Positions 24,673 to 33,600 of a DNA stretch of 64,000 nucleotides are shown in pieces. A model generated the notes under the pieces. That model ran no database searches and was not told the DNA's origin. It saw nothing but the letters and a program-made list of their open reading frames with translations. The position numbers and the translations under genes were made by a program. The stretch is from PCPOR2b sp965220385. GTDB taxonomy: Bacteria; Poribacteria; WGA-4E; PCPOR2b. Each line of letters begins with the position of its first letter. Positions within the stretch are counted from its first letter, which is position 1. Location: NCBI GenBank assembly GCA_965220385.1, contig OZ244825.1, positions 4,960,001 through 5,024,000 on the forward strand, read 5' to 3'.

Positions 24673-27207
24673 TTATTTGACAATTACCATACGTCGTAAG
24701 TCTGTATAATTACCTGCGTCGAGTTGATAGAAATAAACTCCGCTTGCGACCGATTCACCGGTTTCATTACGTCCGTCCCAATAAGCGGCTTTTGTCCGAC
24801 CTGTGTAGTATCCTGCGGACTGATACCCCAAATCGAATTGGCGCACCGCAGTCCCCTTCATATCATAAACTGTAAGCCTCACGTCGGCATCTTGGGCGAG
24901 TTGGTACGGAATCCATGTTTCCGGGTTGAACGGGTTGGGATAGTTCGGCAAAAGTGCTGTCTCTTTGGGAACTAACGCCAAAAGCAGCTGTTCGAGGAAA
25001 AGAATACCCTTTTGCGCCGTTACATCGGTGAGATCTAACCCTTGTGCTTGAGTCAGCCAACCCTCGACATCGGCAGGGGTCAGGTTTGTAAGTGCCAAGG
25101 AATGCCCAGCAGGTGCGGCGGCAGTGGTGCCTATCGCGCCAGCGACCTGAACTAAGTCCGCAATATCCACAATACCATCCCCGTTGACATCGGCGCTATT
25201 TTCCCCTGTCTGGCCCAAGCGTAATCCAACCAGTGCTAAATCCAAGATGTTGACCACGCCGTTCCCGTTAACGTCCTCAACCGGTGGAGGTTCTTCGACC
25301 ACAGGCGGCGGTGGCGGCTCCTCGGGCGGCGGTGGGGGCGCAACATCCCACAAAAGCACCGTGCCATCCCAACTCCCACTGGCGAGCATCGTGCCATCAG
25401 AACTGAAAACAACACTCTCAACACTATTCGTATGCCCAATAAGAGTTTTTAATTCCTCACCGGTGGTAACATCCCACAAACTCACCGTATCATTCCACGC
25501 TCCAACTGCAAGAATTTTTCCATCGGGACTGAAAGCAACGCTCTCGACACCACGAGTTCCCCTATCAATGGCTAACACCACCTCACCCGTCTCGACATCC
25601 CACAGACGAATAACAGTATCGTAACCCGCACTTGCGAGGATCTTGTCGTCGGGACTGAAAGCAACCGTCAGGACATGAAGGAAATGTCCCGCAAGCACGT
25701 GCAGGGTGTCCCCCGTCTCAAGGTCCCACAGGCGAACGGTGTTATCTCGACTCCCACTTGCAAGGATCTTTCCATCAGAAGTAAAGGCGAGGCTCTCGAC
25801 GCCGGTCCTATGTCCTCGGAGGGTTCTCAAACGCTTCCCGGTCGCGACATCCCACAAGCGGACATCATCGTCCTCGCTTCCGCTCGCTACCACCCTACCA
25901 TCGGGACTGAAAGCAACGCTTATAATGTAAGACCTATGCCCGACGAGGGTTTTCAGGTGGGCGCCGGTGTCAACGTCCCACAAACGGACCGTATCGTCAT
26001 TGCTGCCACTGACAAGTGTACGTCCATCCGGGCTAAACGCAACCACGCCCACATCGTCCGTATGCCCAAAGAGGAAGTGCTCGCGCTCTCCGGTTTCGGT
26101 GTTCCACAGACGGATGGTGCTGTCCCAACTCCGGCCAACGAGTACGCGTCCCTCCGGACTGAACGCAACATTCAAAACAAGGTCCGCGAACCCGGTAACC
26201 GCTTCGATGTGCTCACCCGTATCAACGTTCCATAGGCGAAAGGTCGCATCCCACGCCCCGCTTGCGACCGTGCGCCCATCCGGGCTAAACGCCACCCGAA
26301 TGACATCAGCCGTATGCTCGGTCAGCGTGTGAACGGCAACACCGGTTTCAACATCCCAAAGTCGGATAGTATCATCCTCACTCGCACTCGCTAAGATACC
26401 CTCATCCGAAAAAGTGAGATCATTAATAATAGAAGTATGTCCGGTGAGTGTTCTGACTTCATCGCCGGTCTCCACGTCCCACAGACGGATAGCTGCATCG
26501 TAATCTCCACTAGCAACCATATCTCCATCTGGGCTAAAAGCAAGCGCCCGGACAAGAGACGTATGCCCGGTGAGTGTTCTGATGAGTTCACCCGTAGCCA
26601 CATCCCACAAACGGACGGTTTGATCCCAACCGCCACTAGCGACTATATCCCCGTTTGGGCTAAAAGCAACGTTGTTGACCCGATCCGTATGTTCGGCAAG
26701 GGTGTGGATGGTTTCACCCGTATCAACATCCCACAGGCGAACTGTATCGTCGTAACTTCCACTTGCGAGAATCTTTCCATCCGGACTAAAGGCGAGACTC
26801 CGGACTGCACTCCTATGCCCTCTCAAAGTTTTAATGTCCTCACCCGTAGTGGTATCCCACAGACGAATAACTCGATCCCAACCCCCACTGGCAAGTATAT
26901 CCTCAACCGGCGAATACGCCATGGAAGATGGCGAATACGTCGCATTTTCATATATTGCGGTCTGCCCGGTAAGCAGCTCAACCTCTTGAAGGGTTTCCGT
27001 ATCGTACAGCCAAATACCGATGGCGGTAGCAACTGCGAGTCGATCGCCATTGGGCGAATACTGAAGTCCAGCTATCCACCCTTTACCGTATCGCGCAATC
27101 GCATCTTCGGGTAACCGCCACTGCCGGTTATCTTGGGCGAAACTGTCTGATAGAAATAGACCTGAGAGCAATAACAGGATAAAGATAAACAACGTCGTCT
27201 TTTTCAT
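24673..27207 (-). CDS. Secreted 14-blade WD40 protein with dockerin-like motif and sorting tail
   Basis: An 844-residue exported protein. Signal peptide 1-24 (ends SDSFAQ). I count 14 WD40 repeats (typical blade HTDRVNNVAFSPNGDIVASG..RLWD), which would make two seven-bladed propellers. A proline-rich linker (PPPPPEEPPPPPVVEE) leads to a pair of calcium-binding dockerin-type loops (DVNGNGVVNILDL, DVNGDGIVDIADL). The C-terminus is the NYPNPFNPETWIPYQL domain ending RRMVIVK. This suggests a surface or secreted scaffold. It is a paralogue of the gene at 27455-29959. CGGAGA nine bases before the ATG supports the start. Confidence 0.88.
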   Translation of the reverse strand: MKKTTLFIFILLLLSGLFLSDSFAQDNRQWRLPEDAIARYGKGWIAGLQYSPNGDRLAVATAIGIWLYDTETLQEVELLTGQTAIYENATYSPSSMAYSPVEDILASGGWDRVIRLWDTTTGEDIKTLRGHRSAVRSLAFSPDGKILASGSYDDTVRLWDVDTGETIHTLAEHTDRVNNVAFSPNGDIVASGGWDQTVRLWDVATGELIRTLTGHTSLVRALAFSPDGDMVASGDYDAAIRLWDVETGDEVRTLTGHTSIINDLTFSDEGILASASEDDTIRLWDVETGVAVHTLTEHTADVIRVAFSPDGRTVASGAWDATFRLWNVDTGEHIEAVTGFADLVLNVAFSPEGRVLVGRSWDSTIRLWNTETGEREHFLFGHTDDVGVVAFSPDGRTLVSGSNDDTVRLWDVDTGAHLKTLVGHRSYIISVAFSPDGRVVASGSEDDDVRLWDVATGKRLRTLRGHRTGVESLAFTSDGKILASGSRDNTVRLWDLETGDTLHVLAGHFLHVLTVAFSPDDKILASAGYDTVIRLWDVETGEVVLAIDRGTRGVESVAFSPDGKILAVGAWNDTVSLWDVTTGEELKTLIGHTNSVESVVFSSDGTMLASGSWDGTVLLWDVAPPPPPEEPPPPPVVEEPPPVEDVNGNGVVNILDLALVGLRLGQTGENSADVNGDGIVDIADLVQVAGAIGTTAAAPAGHSLALTNLTPADVEGWLTQAQGLDLTDVTAQKGILFLEQLLLALVPKETALLPNYPNPFNPETWIPYQLAQDADVRLTVYDMKGTAVRQFDLGYQSAGYYTGRTKAAYWDGRNETGESVASGVYFYQLDAGNYTDLRRMVIVK

Positions 27208-27258
27208 TGAGATAAGTTCTCCGTTTTGAGCTGTCTATTTTGCGAAAGACAGGTGAAA

Positions 27259-27380
27259 TAGGGTCATTTAGTTTTCCTGTAGGAGGGATCTCCGAATCCC
27301 GACATCTCACTGTAGGCGTGATCTCCCGGTTGCGCCTTTTCAAACAAAATGGGTAATAAACCTAAAACTGAATAGCCCTA
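27259..27380. mobile_element. MITE-like element, copy 3 (122 bp)
   Basis: TAGGGTCATTTAGTTTTCC at the left and AAAACTGAATAGCCCTA at the right form terminal inverted repeats. The flanking ACAGGTGAAA (27249-27258) is repeated exactly at 27381-27390, a 10-bp target duplication. Interior nearly identical to copy 2 (5058-5178). It sits in the gap between the two WD40 paralogues. No coding capacity. Confidence 0.75.
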
Positions 27381-27406
27381 ACAGGTGAAAGGTAGCCCAT
27401 ATTCAA

Positions 27407-27435
27407 CAACCGAGTTTTTTTGGTAAACTCAGTTG
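27407..27435 (-). terminator. Terminator-like hairpin after the second WD40 gene
   Basis: CAACCGAGTTT..AAACTCAGTTG stem with a T/A-rich centre, 20 bases downstream of the minus-strand stop at 27455. Same hairpin class as at 21732, 41131 and 55934. Confidence 0.55.
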
Positions 27436-27454
27436 CTTTTGCCGATTGATGTGC

Positions 27455-29959
27455 CTACTTGAGAATTACCATCCGCCGTAAGTCAGTAAAATCGTCTGCC
27501 CCGATAGATCGGGATGGAGACACTTCAAGTTGATAGAAATAAACCCCGCTTGCAACCGATTCGCCGGTTTCATTACGTCCGTCCCAATAAGCGGCTTTCG
27601 TCCGAGTGGTGTAGAATCCTGCGGACTGATGCCCCAAATCGAATTGGCGCACCGGTATGCCTTTTGTGTCGTAAATCGTCAGTGTTACATCGGCATTGTT
27701 GGCGAGTTGATAGGGAATCCACGTCTCTGGATTGAACGGATTGGGATAATTCGGCAAGAGTACTGTCTCTTTCGGTGCCAACGCTACGAGGAGTTGTTCA
27801 AGGAAGAGAATCCCTCTTTGTGCCGTTACATCTGTAAGATCTAACCCTTGTGCTTGGGTTAGCCATCCCTCGACATCGGCAGCGGTCAAGCTCGCTAACG
27901 CCAAAGAATGCCCGGCGGGTGCGGCAGCAGTGTTTCCAATCGCGCCGGCGACCTGAAGCAGGTCAGCAATGTCCACAATGCCATCCCCATTGACATCGGC
28001 CGCATTTTCCCCAGTCTGTCCCAAATGCAATCCAACCAGTGCTAAATCCAAGATATTCACGATTCTATTCCCGTTGACATCCCCGAAGACTGGAGGCAGT
28101 GGAATATCCCATAACAACACCGTGCCATCCCGACTTCCACTTGCTAGGACTGTGCCATAGGAGTTAAAGGCAACGCTTTCAACCCTAGAGGTATGCCCGG
28201 TAAAAGTTATGATATGCTCACCTGTTGTAACATCCCAGAAGCCAACCGCATTACCCCATCCTCCGGCTGCGAGAGTCTTTCCATCGGGACTGAAAGCGAC
28301 GCTCTCAATAGCACTTTCGACCCCATACTCGCTCGCCTGAATAAGCGTCATCTCCTCACCGGTGGCGACATCCCACAAGCGGATGGTATTGTCCCATCCG
28401 CCACTTGCAAGGATTGTACTATCCGGATTGAAAGCAACGGTGAGAACATGTCCACGATGACCAAAGAGAAAGTGCAGCCAATCCCTGGTGGCAACATCCC
28501 ATATAGTAATGACCGCATCTCGACTCCCACTTGCGAACATTGTGCCATCGTGATTGAAAGCGAGTGTCTCGACACCAGCAAAATGTCCCCAAAGACGTGC
28601 CAGATGCTCCCCGGTGGCGACATCCCACAAGCGGACCGAATCGTCCTCACTTCCACTAGCGAGGAGTGTTCCATCGGGACTGAAAGCAATGGTTATGATA
28701 TAAGCCCAATGCCCGACGAGAGTTTTCAGATGTGCTCCGGTTCCAGCGTCCCACAGGCGAACAGTGTTGTCCTGACTGCCGCTGGCGATTGTGCGGCCAT
28801 CTCGACTGAAAACAACGATGTCCACATCGTCCGTATGCCCCACGAGGAAGTGCTGCCGCTCTCCCGTTTCGGTATTCCAGACGCGAATTGTTTGATCCCA
28901 ACTCCGACCAACCAGTGTGCGGTTCCCCGGGCCGAAAGCGACACTCAAAACGCTACTCTCATGCCCGGTAAGGCTTCCGATGTTTTCGCCGGTATCAACA
29001 TCCCACAGACGGACGGTCGCATCCCCGCTCCCACTTGCGAGAGTATTGCCATCCGGACTAAACGCAACCCTATAGGCATCAGCTGTATGTTCGGTAAAGG
29101 TTTTAACGGTCTCACCCGTAGCAGCATTCCACAGACGAACAGTATCGTCCTCACTTGCGCTTGCCAATATGCCCCCATCTGGAGAAAAGACGACCTCGTA
29201 GATAGTCGAAGTATGCTCGGTGAGCGTTCTGATTTTCTCGCCTGTTTTAACATTCCACAGATGGATCATCGAGTCAAAATCTCCGCTGGCAAGCGTGCCT
29301 TCCCAACCGAAAGCAACCGTCTCGACGAGAGAGGTATGTCCGATAAAAGTATGGAGATTCTCCCCTGTTTCCACAGCCCAGACGCGAACGGTTTGATCCC
29401 AACTCCCACTGGCAACCATGTCCCCATCCTGATTGAAAGCGACACTAGAGACCCAATCGTCATGTTTGGTAAGCGTTTGGGTATTCTCACCGGTGTCAAC
29501 ATCCCACAACCGAACAGTATCGTCGTAGCTCCCGCTGACAAGGTTTTTTCCATCCGGACTAAAAGCAATGCTCAATACACCTTCCTCATGCCCGGTAAGG
29601 GTATTAATGGTTTCACCCGTCGCAGCATCCCACAACCGAATGGTATCGTCGTAACTCCCGCTGGCAAGGATGCTCCCATCCGGAGAATAGGCGATGGCTG
29701 AGACTGTTTCCGTATGCCCGCTAAGCAAATCGACCTCTTGAAGGGTTTCCGCATCGTACAGCCAAATACCGATAGCACTGCCAACCGCTATCCGGGTGCC
29801 GTCGGGCGAATACTCCAGCCCAGCTATCCACCCTTTGCCAAATCGCGCAGTGGCACCATCGGGCAGCTGCCACTGCGGGTTCTCCTGTGCGAAGCTGTCT
29901 GATAGAAATAATGCAGAGACTAACGATAGGATGAAAATAAATAAGGTCGTCTTTTTCAT
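27455..29959 (-). CDS. Secreted 14-blade WD40 protein (paralogue) with dockerin-like motif and sorting tail
   Basis: An 834-residue exported paralogue of the 24673-27207 protein. Signal peptide MKKTTLFIFILSLVSALFLS..SFAQ. Again I count 14 WD40 repeats, then dockerin-type loops (DVNGNRIVNILDL, DVNGDGIVDIADL) without the long proline linker, and the NYPNPFNPETWIPYQL domain ending RRMVILK. The start is the ATG at 29959, with CGGAGA at the same spacing as in the paralogue; the longer frame to 30067 is not supported. Near the C-terminus an in-frame stretch (EVSPSRSIGADDF) absent from the paralogue is encoded by DNA holding the palindrome CCCCGATAGATCGGG (27499-27513). Confidence 0.87.
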   Translation of the reverse strand: MKKTTLFIFILSLVSALFLSDSFAQENPQWQLPDGATARFGKGWIAGLEYSPDGTRIAVGSAIGIWLYDAETLQEVDLLSGHTETVSAIAYSPDGSILASGSYDDTIRLWDAATGETINTLTGHEEGVLSIAFSPDGKNLVSGSYDDTVRLWDVDTGENTQTLTKHDDWVSSVAFNQDGDMVASGSWDQTVRVWAVETGENLHTFIGHTSLVETVAFGWEGTLASGDFDSMIHLWNVKTGEKIRTLTEHTSTIYEVVFSPDGGILASASEDDTVRLWNAATGETVKTFTEHTADAYRVAFSPDGNTLASGSGDATVRLWDVDTGENIGSLTGHESSVLSVAFGPGNRTLVGRSWDQTIRVWNTETGERQHFLVGHTDDVDIVVFSRDGRTIASGSQDNTVRLWDAGTGAHLKTLVGHWAYIITIAFSPDGTLLASGSEDDSVRLWDVATGEHLARLWGHFAGVETLAFNHDGTMFASGSRDAVITIWDVATRDWLHFLFGHRGHVLTVAFNPDSTILASGGWDNTIRLWDVATGEEMTLIQASEYGVESAIESVAFSPDGKTLAAGGWGNAVGFWDVTTGEHIITFTGHTSRVESVAFNSYGTVLASGSRDGTVLLWDIPLPPVFGDVNGNRIVNILDLALVGLHLGQTGENAADVNGDGIVDIADLLQVAGAIGNTAAAPAGHSLALASLTAADVEGWLTQAQGLDLTDVTAQRGILFLEQLLVALAPKETVLLPNYPNPFNPETWIPYQLANNADVTLTIYDTKGIPVRQFDLGHQSAGFYTTRTKAAYWDGRNETGESVASGVYFYQLEVSPSRSIGADDFTDLRRMVILK

Positions 29960-29998
29960 TGAAGTCATTCTCCGTTTTAGATTGTCGATCCTGAGATA

Positions 29999-30154
29999 TA
30001 TGGTGAAGTCTAAAAATAAGTAAACACTTTCGCCCCTCGGTTTCGATCCCGATTTATCGGGGAGCATCTCCCAATTTTATCAAGGATCCTCGGCTTTGCC
30101 GGGACTCGATAAATCGGGATTTGGCGTGTCTCATTAATTCTAAGGTCCACTATA
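29999..30154. repeat. TATGGTGAATT element, copy b
   Basis: Left end TATGGTGAAGTCTAAAA, right end (reverse-complemented) TATAGTGGACCTTAGAATT. The interior has CCCGATTTATCGGGG (30048-30066) and its partner near 30106-30120. This element and a further palindrome copy (30191-30225) fill most of the 300-base space before the DUF5069-like gene; no other gene is seen there. Confidence 0.6.
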
Positions 30155-30262
30155 TGTTTAGAAATCGGAACAGGTTGAGCGCAGCAAAATCCCCCTGTCC
30201 CGATTCATCGGGGATTTATCGGGGGAAATCGCTGCACGGTCTCCTGTTCATTGTTGCAATGC

Positions 30263-30508
30263 TTATCGATTCAATTTTTGCATCGCGGCGATCATATCGT
30301 CGTCTGATGGGTTACTTTTCACCATCTCAACAAACTCGTCGGCATCTAACTTGTGTTCCTCCAGGAACCTTTTGTCCTGCGGTCACGGGTAGATGTACTC
30401 ACCGATAGTGCCGTTCAGTTTAGCGCGTGCCTTATCACTAACCCGCGCCAACCACCAATACCCGCCAATAAGCATATCCCGATGCCGTGGTTTCCAATCG
30501 AGTCCCAT
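30263..30508 (-). CDS. Candidate selenoprotein, short DUF5069-like protein with in-frame TGA
   Basis: An 81-codon gene interrupted only by TGA at codon 42 (30385-30383). AGGAGGTG lies seven bases before the ATG at 30508. The N-terminal half contains GGYWWLARVSDKARAKLNGT and the second half KRFLEEHKLDADEFVEMV, matching the short DUF5069 pattern on both sides of the TGA. In family members as I remember them, the equivalent site is a conserved cysteine in GEY-x3-C-P-x-D; here it reads GEYIYP-TGA-PQD. A hairpin with a guanine in its apical loop follows (see 30355-30368). Selenocysteine is therefore plausible. The alternatives are a nonsense-mutated gene or a sequencing error (TGT/TGC to TGA). Function of the family is unknown. 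Confidence 0.6.
30355..30368 (-). promoter_or_regulatory. Possible bacterial SECIS hairpin
   Basis: On the minus strand GTTCC-TGGA-GGAAC forms a perfect five-base-pair stem with a four-base loop. The loop begins 19 bases after the in-frame TGA and has G at its second position. These match the general rules for bacterial SECIS elements (apical loop about 16-37 bases after UGA, G in the first two loop positions). Such short hairpins also occur by chance, so support is partial. Confidence 0.45.
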
Positions 30509-30553
30509 GTAATTCACCTCCTTTTTGGTTCATTGGTTTATTGGTTCATTAAC

Positions 30554-30614
30554 AGGACTTACGCAACTAACCGTAGGCGGGGCATCTTGCCCCGCCCTGA
30601 AATGCGTAAGTCCT
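30554..30614. repeat. 61-bp palindromic element with AGGACTTACGCA ends
   Basis: AGGACTTACGCA at the left and TGCGTAAGTCCT at the right are exact inverted repeats, enclosing the nested stem GGCGGGGCA-TCT-TGCCCCGCC. It lies between the UPF0182 gene and the DUF5069-like gene on a possible shared transcript. Half-copies of the end occur at 14901-14917 and near 45366-45386. Confidence 0.7.
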
Positions 30615-30662
30615 AATTGATCTACTTAATGAACTCTTGAACAAATGAATTCTTCTTTAAGG

Positions 30663-33600
30663 TTATTGTGCATCCGCCTCAAGCTGCTTTAAGGTCGATT
30701 CAAGCAAATTAAGGTAACGTCCATACTCCGACCAATTCCCTGCACGTTGCGCCGCCTGTGCCGCGTCAAACTGCTCCCGCGCCTGATTCGCCAGCGTCGA
30801 GATAGTTATCGACTCAGGGAGGTTCATCGCTTCCGAGATGTCAGTATCAGAACGGTCTTGTGTCAATGCGACCTCTAACCGCTTGCCGAACATATTAATC
30901 AACGCCTCATCAAGACTGGCACCCCATGCGACATTTTCCTTATAGCCAACAACAACGCGCCGCAATTCAGGAATCGCAGACTCTTCGTTTTCCGCTTGGA
31001 TGTAGATCGGCTCAACATACAAGATCGACTCATTCATCGGGATGATAAGCAAATTCCCACGCAGGACACGCGAACCTTGCGTATTCCACAAACTGATCTG
31101 CTGGGAAATGCCAGGCTCTTGCGTGATGAAGTTTTCAACCTGCATCGGTCCGGGAGCGAGTTTTCCCTTCGGGAAACGATAGACCAGCAGTTGTCCGTAC
31201 TGTGGCAAATCGCATCGCGCTGCAATCCAAGCGGTCAGGTTCGGCTTGTTTTTCGGTGTAAAGGGGAGCATCAAGACAAATTCCGCGTGTTCCTCCCCCG
31301 GTATTTTTACAACCACGTAATAAGGGGCAACCTCTTGCACATTCGTGACTGTATCTGGCAGTTGTTGCGTACGTGCAAATGGGCTTGGCGGTTGCGGTGC
31401 CTGTGGGGGACGGGGACGCTCGGTGTTATCGTAAAGCTCCTCGCCAATCTGCCATTGATCCTCACTCGCATAGAAGGTAATCGGATCTTTCATGTGATAG
31501 TCCTGATACGTCTGCGCTTGAATGAGAAACATGGTGGTCGGGTATCGGATGTGCGCCTTCAGGTTTTCGGGCATCGCATCGAACGGTTTGAATAGATCCG
31601 GGAAGATACGCTGATAGCACTCCGCAATTGGATCCTGCTCCTGCTCCATCAGGTAAAAATTCACGCTACCGTCGTAAGCGTCGATTGTAACCTTAGCAGC
31701 GTTGCGGATGTAATTCCCCCACGGTCGTTCGCCTCCCATGATACGTCCAGCAGCACGTCTGCCACCCTGCGCTGCAATGGTTCTGCGGATGGCATCTTGC
31801 ATTGGTGCGGAGTAAGGATAACGTGCGGTCGTTGTATACGCATCAATCATCCAGATCAGGCGACCGTTATGGAGGACAAGGTAAGGATCAACATCATATT
31901 TCAGGAATGGGGCGATTTGACTGACTCGTTCCTTTATGTTCCGGTTATAAAGGACACGGCTTGTTGATTGTATTTCGCCGGGTAGGATGAAATTGAGCGC
32001 ATTATTAAATTTCAGCATATACGCAAATTTCCGTAAGAACGAAGAAAGACTGACACCGCCCTCACCTTGATACGAGTATTTCGCGAAATCTTGTCCAAAC
32101 GTTTCAGGGTAATCAAACTCAAGGCTGTCTGACCGGTCTGGATGCACGATGACATAGTGATTGGTGCGTTCACCATAATAAATTCGGGGACCGGGGTTGT
32201 CGTCAAACCGATATGCCCATTCAGGTTCGTAATTAATCGGGTCCATATCCCGAATGTACATCTTCGGCTTACCGTCCACAACCTCGTTCACAGGACTTAG
32301 CACCGCTCCATACCCATGAGTGTAGACGTAGGTGCGCTTAAACCAATCCCGACTCACCTCACGCGGCAGATCATTAATATTCAGCTCACGTCCAGAGAGC
32401 ATCACCTGTCGGGGTTCACCATTCTCCATCACGTAACGGTCAATATCTACGTCAGCAAAATCGTATTGTGAACGTAACTCCTGAAGCTGCCTAAAAGTCC
32501 GCCGCAACGGACGCCAGTCCCAAAGCCGGATGCTATTAATCACCGCCGCGTTTTCTTGTCCCGTGATGCTGTCATAAGACAATTCCCCCGTCAAAGGGTA
32601 CTCCGTCTCTGTCACGGTACTATCCTCCAAATCATACGCGTGCAGCGTTGCTCTGATGTTGTAGTTTATATATGTTCCCTCAAGTTCCTGCTTGCTCGGC
32701 TCAACTTTCAGGTTTTGAACGATGCGTGGATAGGCTTGTCCCATAAAGGCAACAAGCAGAAGCACAACGATACCCCCAACAGCGAAAGATATACGCCGTA
32801 AGAAAATGCTGATAAAGAAGATCAACGCACAGATAACGGTGATTGCAAGAAGTATCCATAACACCGGCAGCCGCGCCTGTATCGCTGCGTAGCCACCGCC
32901 ACCCCGCACAACGTCATTGGTCGTGTAGAGAAGGTCATACATCACAAACCGGTAATTCCATGCACGGAACAGCAGCGTCAACCCAATCAGGATGAACAGA
33001 TGTGTCTTAACCCGCTGCGGCGGTGCAAAACGGTTGTTTTCGTTAATGAGCAATCCGTGGAAAAAGTAGAGCACCCCCGTAAAAAGGGTGACCAACATGA
33101 ATAGGCCAAAGAGATAACCACAGATTAGCCGTTCCAAGGGCATCCGAAAAACGTAGTAGCCAACACTTTTATTGAAAATTGGATCCCGGGCACCCCCTAC
33201 CAAAACAGCATCTCCGGTCGCATCAAAGCTAAGTCCTTGGTTTAATCCAATTCTGACATTCCCATCCGCCCCCGGACTTATCGTACGGATCTGTGCTGCA
33301 TGACTGCTATCCCCCTCTTCAATGGTAACCTCATCCCCTATTCTAAATCCTTTCGCACTGTACTCCAACTCAGAAATGAGAACCTCTGTCGCGTCACTAT
33401 CTGCTGATGCACTAAGCGACGTTGCAGATTGGAACGAAAGATCACTGGCATTTGAATAGCGGAGAAATTGCTCCCAGTAGTCTGTCGAGGCATAACCGCC
33501 CACAATACTCCCCCCAATTGCCAAGAGTATAAGTACCACATAGACGGCTTTCCGGAGATTAAAATCGGGCATGCCTTCAAGCGGGATAGATTCGACGAGT

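Noticed and set aside
28193..29701. A 502-codon plus-strand reading frame
   Set aside because: It lies antisense to the WD40 paralogue; the regular repeats keep the opposite frame open. It has no ribosome-binding site and its protein is low-complexity. The same applies to plus-strand frames within 25675-27114.
30353..30616. An 87-codon plus-strand frame across the DUF5069-like gene
   Set aside because: It is antisense to the minus-strand gene with AGGAGGTG and family-like residues, lacks a ribosome-binding site, and ends in the 61-bp palindrome.
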